Assembly (NCBI GenBank): GCA_019426215.1
Contig: CM033402.1
Coordinates: 6,821,246 to 6,885,245 of the forward strand
DNA from: Buddleja alternifolia
Taxonomy: Eukaryota > Streptophyta > Magnoliopsida > Lamiales > Scrophulariaceae
DNA: 64,000 bases
Direction of reading: 5' to 3'
Made by a program: the position numbers and the translations under genes. Numbering within the stretch: position 1 is the first letter of the stretch; every line of letters starts with the position of its first letter. Shown piece by piece: positions 1 through 10,801 of the stretch. The notes under the pieces were generated by a model, which saw only the letters and a list, made by a program, of their open reading frames with translations, made no database searches and was not told the DNA's origin.

Positions 1-1715
1 GGCCTTGAATGCGATTATACTGAAAAGATAAAACAAAAGAGTTAAACAAAAAATCATAGAAAAAACAGCTATATTACAACAATAAGTATATTTACTAACC
101 ACATTCTGCAATAGAGGGGCCGACCCTGTTTGATATCCCACTGTTCTCCTAGTCAAGGTGGGTGAAATATAACACCGAGTGATTCTATCATACCACTCGT
201 CGTATCTCGGCTCTGTGTCATTTCTGCCTTGAATAGGTTGTCCAGTCACAGTTCTATTGGCCCGATCATTCCACATTGCAATAAATGTATCATTTTCATT
301 TGCCCAATTTATATTTCTCCCCCTACGGTCCCTTCTTCGCTCAGGGACAACATTGTGTGGAATATTTTGTCGGAGTCCAAACTGTAGCAAAACACGCTCA
401 GGACGATGATGTTCCACGACGTCGAAGAATATCATCGGAACTGATGCTTTCCACACAACAACGTCCAAGCATTCAGGTGGCAACTCGTCGATGTCTTCAT
501 CATTCAAATTGTATGGAGTCCAGACAAACTGAAGTATGAAAAACGTATGAATTTTTTTTTAATACAGAAGGATATAATAGAGATATAAAAACGTTATGAA
601 TTTGTTTTTTACTCACATGTCCTTCGGCCATCTGATCAAGTCCATATCTAATTGCTCGGACACTGTGAGCGACAACAATGTCATTTGTAACAGGGCGATA
701 CCACCTTTAAACATCAATCACGCAATTAGTACAAAAATAAGATTTTTCCTAATTAATTTTTGTTAATTAATTAAAATTCATAAAAATATCAGTAAATTAC
801 CGTGCACCATAAGGAGCTCGGGCAATACCATGCTCATCAATTCCTGTCACTGGATGGGGAACATTACTGGGTCTGACAACCGAAATTCTAGACCACGCCC
901 ATATCTGTTAATGAATATGTACGCATAATTAAAAATCACGAATTATCATAAAAAATAACATAACAATATTTAAATAATCAAGAGTATACCCACCTGTAAC
1001 AATGGCACACAAGCATCTATATTTCTCTGATCTATGATGCAGGCTTTGCTTAGCCCTCGGTATAACCATGTCAACACACCACTCCCCCAGCTATAGGAGT
1101 TTGTTGCATTAACATCTTCAAATAATGACAACCATAGCACCGGGACAACATCTCCGGTGTTGTTGGGACACAATACGCCAAGCAACATAAGTGCCCAACA
1201 ACGGGCTATCTGATCGACCTGCATTTCATGAGATTCGGGGGTGATTTGGCCAGCAGCCGAGGTCACATGGGCGACAATTTTTGTGATTTTTAGTTGAAAC
1301 CCTTTTTTTTCAAAATCCTGCCTAGTCATTGGAAACCCTAAATATTCCAAAATATAGGCTGCACACTCATCATAACTATGTAAAACACGATTCGTTATTA
1401 GAGGTCGACCATCGACTGGAAGACCAAATATTATAGCAATATCCTGAAGAGTAATCGTAGCCTCTCCAGTTCTGAAATGAAATGTATTGGTCTCCGGTCG
1501 CCATCTCTAGACTAGCGCCGTTACAAGACCCATATCATTTGTCCATGGCCCTAACTTATATACCCGATATAACCCCATGTGTTGCAATTTTAACAAAACT
1601 CGGTTATGTGGGGTCCTTCCATAAGCACTCTTAAAATATGAATTGTCCGCCCGTCTAGCAAGGAACACGAAATCGGGGGACTCACCAACCCGTTCGGACA
1701 TATGACACTACTACA

Positions 1716-2036
1716 AAAATGACCTATGACAGCGGTTTTAACCGCTGTCATAGGTACCGCTGTTATAGGGGTGGACCTATGACAGCGGTTACAAAACCGC
1801 TGTAATAGGTCTACCTATGACAGCGGTTCCCTGAACACCGCTGTGAAAAAACCAAAAAAATAAAAATAAATAACGGATCTGTGGCAGCGGTTCTGGGAAA
1901 ACCGCTGCCAAAGTTCTCACCTGTGGCAGCGGTTCTGGGAAAACCGCTGCCAAAGTTCTCACCTGTGGCAGCGGTTCTGGGAAAACCGCTGCCACAGTTC
2001 TCACCTGTGGCAGCGGTTCTCCCAGAACCGCTGTCT
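1716..2036. repeat. Left subterminal palindromic repeats of the CACTA element
   Basis: Next to the terminal repeat lie a perfect palindrome (CCTATGACAGCGGTTTTAAC and its complement, 1722-1753) and two relatives at about 1780 and 1815. After these come four tandem copies, 42 bp apart (starting 1879, 1921, 1963 and 2005), each containing GTGGCAGCGGTTCTGGGA paired with its inverted complement. Each unit can fold into a hairpin. In En/Spm-type elements the subterminal repeats are the binding sites of the TNPA protein, so these are probably recognition sites for the accessory protein; that role is inferred. Confidence 0.85.
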
Positions 2037-2325
2037 TTTTTTCTGTTTTTTTTTAATTATTTATTGCGCTGTCATGATAGTGCCTGTACAGTAATATGCA
2101 ATGATCCAACCAACAAATTTCAACTAACAACAAAACATATTCAACATAAACAAACATCACCCCAAACTTCAATATTACCATCTTTTTCCTCCAACAATAA
2201 AATATTATAATCTCCAACAAAATGTACAATTAACTAATTAAATTACTAATGACCTTACGAAATACAATAAATCAAATCTCAATTTATAACAAGTCACAAT
2301 GTACAAAAACTAAATTACCTAATTT

Positions 2326-3415
2326 CTAAGGAGCTGCTAAGAAAATGTAACGTGCAACTTTGCAGCGTACTTCATCAATTTGCTCATCAGTATAGAAGGA
2401 TTGACAATCCTTAAAGTACTGCAAGATATATGTATATATATAGAGATTAATTGCAAAGTGAAATAACATTTCAATTACCTACCAATTAAGGTTTAATAAT
2501 TTCAAAAGTAATAGAATTAAGTATATATATATATATAAGGATTATGTATACCGCTGTTGGGATTATAGATAGTCCGTGGCTAATAATCTCTTTCAGGAAT
2601 CTCATAACGAAATAGCCACAATCCACCTCGTTGGTCTGTCGGGGGCACTACAAAAGCAATCAAAATTACGTTGTATTAGAAGACGAACTTCTATACGAAT
2701 ATATAATCTCATGAACCTAGAAAATGCTAACCTTTATAGTAAACCATTTACAGACCGAGTTTTTGGATTTGTTGGATTGGTTGTTGTAGTTTGCACGAAA
2801 TATGTGCACAGCTCTATAAAAAATATAAAAAACAAGAAAATATGTTAAAAACAAGAAATTATGTGAAATAAATACAATTTAAAAAAATATTAAATATAAT
2901 GGATACATTGATTGAATGAAAAACTTACTGATTGAATTTTAGTATCATATCATCTCGGTATTGCGGCTCACCATGCACAGAATCCAGATAGTAAACAATC
3001 TCTTTAAACAATCTCTTCAAATGCCAACTACAAAAAACAAACAATAAAGTATATATAAAATTATAATTTAGAGAATATGATAATACATTAACACTTACAA
3101 ATAAGATAATATCCAAATTACCTTCATCTCATCCCAAATGTTTTTTTTTGTTGCTAACGGGACTTTGCGCCAAGTACTCATGGCAATCGACACCTTCTGC
3201 CGAACCTGCACGCCTATATACCCAACAAATATTGATTTGTTGGGGTTAATTGGCTGACCTCTGTCATTCCAGCCGACAGGTAGCCTTATGCCTTTACTTC
3301 TGGCATTGACAACTTTTTTCATAGCAGAGACACCTCTCCGTATCTCCTTCTCATGACCGCTATCTGATCCATATACATCATCGTCGGGAAAACTACCATC
3401 AGGATTTGAAGCCAT
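2326..3415 (-). CDS. CACTA accessory gene: Transposase_24-like N-terminus joined to Ulp1 protease C-terminal half
   Basis: Minus-strand exons at about 3099-3415, 2931-3026, 2732-2813, 2552-2647 and 2326-2418, all joined in frame through plausible GT-AG introns and ending in TAG (2326-2328). Exon 1 is acidic at the start (MASNPDGSFPDDDVYGSDSG) and then resembles the plant Ptta/En/Spm Transposase_24 family: RSKGIRLPVGWNDRGQP, then YIGVQVRQKV and WRKVPLATKKNIWDEM. The later exons give VYYLDSVHGEP, FRANYNN, CPRQTNEVDCGYFVMRF and YTDEQIDEVR, which is the C-terminal part of Ulp1/SENP cysteine proteases with the Asp, Gln and Cys of the active site. The usual catalytic HW is not evident; the equivalent place reads VIWIL. 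The ATG at 3415 follows a TTTGTAG acceptor-like site, so an upstream exon is possible. Products of this kind are thought to bind element ends or act with TNPD. Whether this copy is made or active is unknown. Confidence 0.7.
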
Positions 3416-3808
3416 CGACCTACAAAAGACAAATAATACAGAAGTTATCTTCATATAAATTTGGTAGATTCATTTGGCAATAATAATTTTCAAATAGACG
3501 TAATAAATACAGAAGTTATCTTCATATAAATTTGGCAGATTCATTTGGCAATAATAATTTTCAAATAGAAGTAATAAATCACAAAATAAACAAAATTATC
3601 CTAAACCACAAAATAAACAAAATTTAATCCTCAATTAAACATAATTAACCCCCAGCTAAACCAAATTAACCTTAAAATCAATCAACCCCTATTTCCCTTT
3701 AATTTTCCACAAAAATTGGCAAATCTCAAGAATATAAATTTTCTAGCAACTAAGTATAAATATTGAAAGAAGTCTATCATACAATTATGAAATAAATTCA
3801 AATACCTT

Positions 3809-6800
3809 TCATCGTTTTCTTTTTGTCGTTGGCTTAGCAGTCTTTTGCTTCCCATCGGTACGACCATTTTTTTTAGTACGGCGATGAACTGACGGATTAA
3901 TCCATATCCCCTCTTGGTGATCTTGACGCATATACAATTCATCATCACTTATATCCAAGTCATCGTCACTATCAATTGATTGTGAATCACCTAATGAGAT
4001 AGGGTTTTCTCCATCATCTTCACTTTCTTCATAATCACCATCAATACATGTATTTTTGTTTGCCAATAAAACAATGGACCACCTCTTATCAATAGGATCG
4101 GTAACAAAAACTACTTGTTTAGCTTGTGACGCTAAAATGAAAGGTTCATCTTTGTATCCCACCCTTTCAAGGTCTACTCGAGTGAAGCCTATTTCACTAT
4201 TATCAACACCATGTTTATTGTCAACCCACCTACACCCAAATACAGGCACCCGAAACCAACTATAATCAAGCTCCCATATACGTTCAATCACCCCGTAATA
4301 TGATAAATCGGCATAGATAGGATTATTATCTTTCGCACTTGAGATATGCATTGCTTGAGCTACAAGACTCACACCACTATTCTGCATTGTACTTCGTTCG
4401 TCTTGGTCTTTTGTATAGAATGTGCGACCATTTATACGATAACCTGAATAACAAAATACTAGTCTGTCCGGACCCATCGACAGTCGTGTCAATTTATCTG
4501 AAACTGAAAGCTGTGGATTCTCTTTCTGTTTTTCTTCAAAATGCTTTCGGAACCAATCGATGAAACTCTTATTATGCTCTCTTGAAATCCAACTCTCATT
4601 TTTAATTGGATTGAATCTCCTAAGTTGGTTCTTATGCTCTTCAACATATGGGTCAACCTCATCGGTGTTGTGGAGCACATATAGGTGTGCTTGATCCCTT
4701 TGTGTAATATGAACACTAACTAATTGTTTTCCCATTAATCCGACTCCTTCTGTTCCCCCTCCCACAACATGAGACTTTGGGAGCTCTGCAACATTAGAAT
4801 CTGTCAGATACTCTGTGCAAAATGTAATGGCTTCATCAACTATGTACCGTTCAACAATGCAACCTTCCGGTCGACTACGATTTTTCACGTAGCCTTTCAA
4901 TACCTTCATATAACGCTCAACCGGATACATAGATCTCATAAAAGCCGGTCCACATAGTTGAGTCTCTCTAACCAAGTGAATGGGTAGATGAGTCATTATA
5001 TCAAAAAAAAAGCAGGTGGAAAATACATTTCAAGCTCACACAAAGTGATGACAATTTGTTTTTGAAGTGCAGGAAATTGCTCAGGATCAAACACCTTGCT
5101 CCACATTGCTTTGAAGAAGAAACACAATTTAGTTATCGTGTCTCTCACCTTTTTTGGCAAAATGGCCCGTATAGCAATTGGTAGCAAATGATCCATGATT
5201 ACATGACAATCGTGAGTCTTCAAGTGCTTTAGCTTCAAATCCTTCATTGATACAAGACTGCTAATGTTTGAAGAATACCCTTCTGGAACTTTCACTCCAT
5301 TAAGAAACTCACATAATGCAATTTTTTCTTTCCTGGCTAGAGTGTGAGCTGCTGGAGGCAAATAAGTACGTTTCCCCTTATTTGTTGGTGTCAATTTTCC
5401 TCTTATCTTCATTTCAACCAAGTCTAACTGTGCCTTTACGCCATCTTTTGTCTTTTCGGGCACATTTAGAAGTGTTCCAATGACGCTATCAAATACATTT
5501 TTCTCAATATGCATTATATCGAGAAAATGTCTAACATGTAAAGACGTCCAATACGGCAACTCAAAGAAAATTGACTTTTTTTTCCACCCAGTTTTTGCAA
5601 GGCCCACATGCAAAAGTCTTTCCAAATTTAACCTCCAAGTCTCTTACATTTTCAAACACTTCTTCACCAGTTAAGCACTTAGGAGCTCGACCTTCTTCTA
5701 TATTCCCATTGAAAGCTTTCTTCCACCGACGATATCGATGGTTCCGATTTAGCCATCTCCGATGCCCTTGGAATGCATATTTTTGGGAGTGTGTCAATCG
5801 ATATTGATCTATACTCTTGACACATATGGGGCATCCACATTGGCCATGTACACCATATCCCTCGAGGTTTGCTCTTGCCGGAAAATCATTGATTGTTCCA
5901 AATAACATGACTCTAAGATTAAAATTTTCTTCTCTCAACCCGTCATATACTTGAACACCGGTGTCCCACAACACCTTCAAATCCTCAATTAAAGGGGTCA
6001 AGTAGACATCTATATCATTTCCAAGTTGTTTCGGCCCAGAAATGAGTATAGGCATCATTATATGCTCTCGCTTCATGCATCGCAATGAGGGGAGGTTGTA
6101 GATCATCAAAATCACCAGCCATGTACTATGTGAGCTGCTTTGCAAGCCATGAGGGTTCATGCCATCTGTAGCCAATACAAGGCGCAGGTTTCTTGATTCT
6201 TCACCAAATTCAGGGAAATCATCATCAATCTTTTTCCATTGAGGAGAATCTGAGGGATGTCGAATCTTGTCATCTTCAATCCTTTCTTCAAGCCTTCTAT
6301 CAGCATGCCATGTCAAGTCCTTGGCTAACTCTTTACTACTGTACATGCGTTTAAATCGTGGTATTATAGGCAAATACCACATGGTTTTGACAGGCGTAGA
6401 TCCATTCTTCTTGTACCGTGAGGCGCCACATTTTGGACAGGCCTTCAATGATGCATAGTCAATTCTAAATAATACGCAATCATTGAGACAGGCATGTATC
6501 CTCTCATATCCCATGCCAATTGAGGTTAACATCCGTTTAGCCTCATAAGTACGATTAGGTAACACATTATCCTCAGGTAGCATGCTTTTTAATAAACCAA
6601 GCAAGTCTGTGAAACTCTTATCACTCCACCCATTGTTGGCTTTTAACTTGTATAGGTTAAGAACTGTTTTCAATCTCGTGAATTTACTACCACTATACAG
6701 TGGTGTCTTTGAATCACTTGTCAAATTGTCAAACATTTTAGGACAATTTCGCAAATCCTCCTCAATCACATTTGTCATCTCCTCCAAACGATCAGGCTCA

Positions 6801-7093
6801 TAATCATTCATGTTGAAATCGTGTGATGGATATGATGTACCACCCAAATCATCCAACGGGACACTGCTTTCACAGTGTCTTGTCCAACGTTTGTAGCTTT
6901 TTTCAATTCCATTACACACCAAATGATCTTCCAACTCACGTGGACTAATTCTCTTTCCAAAACAACAACGTAAACACGGGCAAGTGATCCTAGTTCGATC
7001 TGGTGCATGGTCAACCGCAAACTTTATGAACTCTTTCACACCTTTCTCATACTGTTCCGACATACGATCTGCTAAAATCCAACTTCGATGCAT
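3809..7093 (-). pseudogene. CACTA TNPD-type transposase (Transposase_21, DUF4218, DUF4216), frameshifted
   Basis: Three consecutive open segments make one transposase: 7093 to about 5580, 5625 to 4996, and 4996 to 3809. The first has the N-terminal transposase-associated domain (zinc-binding CPCLRC with a later H.VCNGI) and the Transposase_21 core with WYLPIIPRFKRMY and LATDGMNPHG, which carries a likely DDE Asp. The second has KKKSIFFELPYW, DIMHIEKNVFDS and HDCHVIMDHLLP, typical of the Transposase_21/DUF4218 join. The third opens with HLVRETQLCGPAFMRSMYPVERYM and ends in DUF4216 (YYGVIERIWELDY, VFGCRWVD, DEPFILASQAKQVV) and a basic tail. Reading frame changes at an A8 run (plus T8, 5576-5583) and at a T9 run (plus A9, 5003-5011). 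Family conservation runs straight through both points, so they are indels rather than introns. As read, the product is split. Confidence 0.9.
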
Positions 7094-7389
7094 TTTGATT
7101 CTGAATTAATCAATTAAACAATTTTATCATCAGTTGATAGTTAAATTAATTAAATAATTTTTATTTTAATTTATTTCCCATTATTCTAGAAAAAATTCAG
7201 CAGAGTAACAACGCAAAAATTACTACCAAGTTCTCGACTTAATCTTCACTCGGGTAGGTTGAATCCAACAAAATTCGGATCTTACGATCCGCTAAAATCC
7301 AATTTCAATCTTAATTAATTATATTTTCAGCAACTACAAATATTGATCACCAGTCGGATCACATAAATCACATAAAACTATAAATAAAA

Positions 7390-7550
7390 CATTATATTTT
7401 CAGCAACTAAGTATAAATATAGATCACCAGTTGGATCAATGTACCCTAAACCACCAAATAACCACAATTTAATCTCAAATCAAACGGAATTAACACCCGA
7501 CTAACTAAAATTAATACTAAATTCAGTCAAATTCCTAGTTCCCTTAAATT
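7390..7550. repeat. Block shared by the upstream regions of both CACTA genes (copies 3595-3760 and 7390-7550)
   Basis: The stretch CAGCAACTAAGTATAAATAT followed by CCCTAAACCACCAAATAA.. and ..TTCCCTTAAATTTT at 7390-7550 has a diverged partner at about 3595-3760 (CTAAACCACAAAATAAAC, TTTCCCTTTAATTTTCC, AGCAACTAAGTATAAATATT). On the minus strand one copy lies upstream of TNPD and the other between the TNPD end and the TNPA/Ulp1 gene, that is, in front of each gene. A duplicated promoter or 5' leader is a reasonable guess. The similarity was judged by eye. Confidence 0.5.
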
Positions 7551-7551
7551 T

Positions 7552-8222
7552 TTTATACACCCACACATACACAAATATATATACATACACCCATATATAC
7601 ACAAATACACGCACACATACACAAATATATATACATACACTCATATATGCATACACCCACATATACACAAATACACGCACACGTACACAAATATATATAC
7701 ATACACTCATATATGCATACACCCACATATACATACATCTATACATACTCTATGTGTGTGTGTGTGTATATATATATATATTTATATTTATCTAAAAGAA
7801 AATACCAAAACTAAATGGACCACGGCGGCGGAAGCGGAGGTGGGCGGCAGGGGCAGCGGAGGTCGGCGGCGGCGGAGGTCGGCGGCGGCGGAGGTCGGCA
7901 CTATTTATATATATATATATAGAGTTAATTTTATATATATAGAGAATATATACATATATATGCACATATATATATATATATCTAGAAAGAGAGAAAGAGA
8001 AAGAGAGAGATACTACCGGAGTGACGGCGGCGGACGGTGGTAGAAAGAGAAAGAGAGAGAGAGAGAGAGAAACCGAGAGAGAGAGAGGTAGATCTAGAGA
8101 TAGAGAGAGAAAAAGAGAGGGGGGCGGCGGACGGTGGTGGTGGCGATGGTGGTGGTGGTGGTGGTGGTGATGGTGGTGGTGGTGGTGGTGGTGGTGAGAG
8201 AGTTGAGAGAGAGAGAGAGAGA
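7552..8222. repeat. Microsatellite and minisatellite cluster inside the CACTA element
   Basis: In order: a CA/TA-rich minisatellite built from ACACACCCACATATACACAAATAC-like units (7555-7745), TG and TA runs (7752-7790), GC-rich GGCGGCGGAGGTC units (7825-7895), TA runs (7905-7980), AG runs (7985-8115), GGT/GGTGGTGAT runs (8130-8195) and AG again (8200-8222). It lies upstream of the TNPD start on the minus strand, where the promoter should be. The long open frames here (for example a poly-His stretch on the minus strand) are products of simple repeats and are not genes. Confidence 0.9.
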
Positions 8223-8267
8223 GTGAGTGGGTGAGAGTGAGAGTGAGGGGGGCCGGGTTGTAGAAAA

Positions 8268-8610
8268 CCCGGCCCTTGTGCCAGCGGTTCGGCTGAACCG
8301 CTGGCACATGTGTGTTTGTGGCAGCGGTTCGGCCAGAACCGCTGCCACAAAGTGCACTTCTGGCAGCGGTTCGGCCGAACCGCTGCCATACGTGCACTTT
8401 GTGGCAGCGGTTCGGCCACGTGCACTTTGTGGCAGCGGTTCGGCCGTGCACTTTTTGGCAGCGGTTCAAAATATATATATATATATATATATATATTTTC
8501 TGAAACCTATGACAGCGTTTTGGCTCGAACCGCTGTCATAGGTCCGAACCGAATGCCACCTATTACAGCAGTTTTCAAAACCAATGTCATAGATACGCTG
8601 TAATAGGACT
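8268..8610. repeat. Right subterminal palindromic repeats of the CACTA element
   Basis: Several GGCAGCGGTTCGGC...GAACCGCTGCC palindromes are packed between 8278 and 8466, followed by a TA run (8468-8494) and two terminal-type units (CCTATGACAGCG..., about 8508 and 8563). The core GGCAGCGGTT is shared with the left end, but the loop differs: TCGGC here, TCTGGGA on the left. The shared core and different loops suggest each end's array was amplified separately. Confidence 0.8.
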
Positions 8611-8829
8611 TTTTTGTGGTAGTGTGAATTGACCGTCCGGTCAACACACTAACGTCTATCGGGCCATATATATGATCAATAAACTCCTCCGACATCCTAC
8701 ATTGAAATAAAATAACAAATTATTTTCAATTAAAACGATACTTGAGCTAATTAGAATAATATAAATTAATATTTCATAAACTCAAACACATACATCACAA
8801 AAAAATAAACTTATGTGACAAAATTAATC

Positions 8830-9905
8830 CACACATCTATAATTTGAAATTATACCTAAAAGTTCAAGACTATACCTAAAAATTCAAGATTATACCTAAA
8901 ATTTGATATTGAACGTACTAATTAAAAATTACACCTAAAATTGATATTATACCTCCTAAACCCTAAAGTATACATAAAAAATTTAATATTATAACTAATA
9001 ATTTGACATTATATTTTAAAATTCAAAATTAAACCTTATATTTCTACCAATTTAAGAATAACATGATAATTCAAAATTAGAGCTAAAAAATAAAAAATAA
9101 ACAAATTAAATCAAAATTATACCAACAATTCGAAATTAGAGCTAAAGTATCAAAATTATACCAACAATTCAAAATTCAACTACAAAATTCCACAAATTTT
9201 AACCTCAATTGATGAATTCCACAACAATTCGAAATTAAACCTACACCCTAAATTCAAAATTACACTACAAAATTCCACAAATTTAAACCTAAACTGATAA
9301 ATTCCCCAAAAATTCGAAATTACACCTACAACATAAATTCAAAATTACATTGCAAAATTCCACAAATTTAATTCCTAAATTGATCAATTTCACAAAAATT
9401 CGCAATTACAAAACAAAATTCCACAAACTAAAACACTAAATTGATAAAATTCAACAAAAATTCGAAATTACACCTAAAGCCCAAATCCGAAATTACACAA
9501 CAAATTCGAAAAATTACACAACAAAATTTCACAAATTAAAACACTAAATTGATAAAATTCAACAAAAATTCGAAATTACACCTAAAGCCCAAATCCGAAT
9601 ATACATAACAAATTCAAATTCGAAAAATTACACAAATTAAAACACTAAATTGATAAAATTCAACAAAAATTCGAAATTACACCTAAAGCCCAAATCCGAA
9701 TATACATAACAAATTCAAATTCGAAAAATTACACAAATTAAAACACTAAATTGATAAAATTCAACAAAAATTTAAAATTACACCTAAAGCCCAAATCCGA
9801 AATTACACAATAAATTCAAAAAATTACACAAATTCATAAGCAAATTCGAAATTACTAAAATTAAATTCGAAATTTACATAAAAATTCCATACAATTTTTG
9901 AAACC
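8830..9905. repeat. AT-rich tandem array, unit about 101-108 bp
   Basis: The landmark TTGATAAAATTCAACAAAAA recurs at 9441, 9549, 9650 and 9751, giving periods of 108, 101 and 101 bp; more diverged copies built around AATTCGAAATTACACCTAAA extend leftward to about 8830. The array lies just upstream of the first MAIN-like exon on the minus strand. No open frame is visible. Confidence 0.8.
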
Positions 9906-10154
9906 CTAAATTTATTAATTACACAAAAATTCGAAAATATAATGGTTCTATATATTTTATAAAGTAACAATATAGAAAACTTACCTTGAATTGTTGAGAA
10001 TGATGAAAATTAAGTTGAAGAAAATGGTGAAGATGAAGAAGTGAAGATGGTGAAGAAAAACCGAGAGAGATGAAAAGAAAGAAAGAAAGAAGGAAACAAG
10101 AAAGAAGAAAGAAGAAAGGAGAAAGGAGAAAGGAGAAAGGAGAAAGGATTCTCG

Positions 10155-10400
10155 GGCCACGAGGCATTACTGCCATTCCGCACCACGTGAGCGCGGAATG
10201 GCAGGCGGTCAGTTGACTGCCTGCCATTCCGCGCTCACGTGGCGCGGAATGGGATTAATTTAAAAAAAATATATTTTTTGGCCATTCCACGCCACGTCAG
10301 CGCGGAATGGCCGTTAATTTAAAAAAAAAAAGTTTTTTGTATACCGCGCTGACGTGGCGCGGAATCTAGCCGATTCCGCGCCACGTCAGCGCGGAATGTG
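10155..10400. repeat. Cluster of GC-rich 29-bp hairpins
   Basis: Near-perfect palindromes of the form CCATTCCGCGCCACGT..GCGCGGAATGG occur at 10173-10201, 10224-10252 and about 10281-10310, with a linked pair at 10342-10398. Some arms contain CACGTG or GACGTG. The layout resembles subterminal repeats of a DNA transposon, and the cluster may mark the end of an element carrying the MAIN-like gene, but no matching terminal repeat was found. A purine-rich (GGAGAAA)n tract at 10075-10148 precedes it. Confidence 0.7.
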
Positions 10401-10801
10401 CTATTTTCTATACTCTAATTTTTTGTGTATTATTTTCTTAATTTCTATTTATTTTTGTATTATTTTTTTAAAACTCTCGTTCTTTTATATTATAATAAAA
10501 GGAAAAAAGATAATTCAATTATAATCCATTCCTTATTATAAAAATTGAATTTAGTACTTTTGGAATTAGCTAATATGGCATTAGTAAGTTGATTAAGGTG
10601 GTTTTGGTGTTAATTAAAACCAATGCAGCCGTTCCCTTCCGAAATATCGCCGTCCCGGTCCGTTACAGCCGTTCCAGTCCTGTATTTCGCCTGTCCCGCC
10701 GCGATATCACCGCTCCAGCCGCGGCACAACCACCCCCACTTTATCCTGGAACGATGGAACGGCGATGGCCGTTCCCGTTTAGCGTGATTGCAAACCATGC
10801 T

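Larger units (their letters stand above)
1706..8624 (-). mobile_element. CACTA (En/Spm-type) DNA transposon, 6919 bp
   Basis: The left end reads CACTACTACAAAAATG and the right end, reverse complemented, reads CACTACCACAAAAAAG; similarity continues through CCTAT.ACAGCG. A 3-bp target duplication TGA flanks both ends (1703-1705 and 8625-8627), the expected size for CACTA elements. Inside are palindromic subterminal repeats at both ends and two minus-strand genes: a TNPD-type transposase (3809-7093) and a TNPA/Ulp1-like gene (2326-3415). The element interrupts a MAIN-like exon; deleting it together with one TGA copy leaves an in-frame junction (GRSIH followed by MSERV). The transposase frame is broken twice at homopolymers, so the copy is probably not autonomous unless those runs are assembly errors. 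Terminal repeats are well matched, which suggests a fairly recent insertion. Confidence 0.93.
1..8695 (-). pseudogene. MAIN-like / plant mobile domain (PMD) gene, interrupted, 3' end off window
   Basis: Exons read on the minus strand at about 8628-8695, 994-1705, 801-904, 617-704 and 100-528, with good GT/AG borders; the gene continues past position 1. The translation matches the MAINTENANCE OF MERISTEMS-like family (often labelled serine/threonine phosphatase 7 long form homologue): GPIDVSVLTG, then RWRPETNTFHF, the FGLPVDGRP block, the CWALMLLGVL and SWGSGVLTWLYRGL stretch, then IWAWSRISVVRP and WYRPVTND. Known members act in meristem maintenance and silencing, and PMDs are also carried by transposons. 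Two lesions are visible. A 6.9-kb CACTA element (1706-8624) sits between the SIH and MSERVG codons, and a TAG at 1507-1509 lies between TALV and RWRPETN, where the family usually has Glu (GAG). The first exon may begin at the ATG at 8695 or just after a splice acceptor beside it. Function in this genome is unlikely. Confidence 0.85.

Noticed and set aside
285..539. Plus-strand open frames over the MAIN-like and CACTA genes
   Set aside because: Antisense shadows of well-supported minus-strand exons.
1879..2036. Regularly spaced palindromic repeats that could be taken for a CRISPR-like array
   Set aside because: They lie just inside a CACTA terminal repeat, have no unique spacers and match the standard subterminal repeats of such elements in a plant genome.
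7552..8541. Long open frames on both strands (poly-His, Ser/Leu-rich, AAVRPEPLPQ repeats)
   Set aside because: Products of microsatellites and the CACTA subterminal palindromes; no codon bias, no domain.
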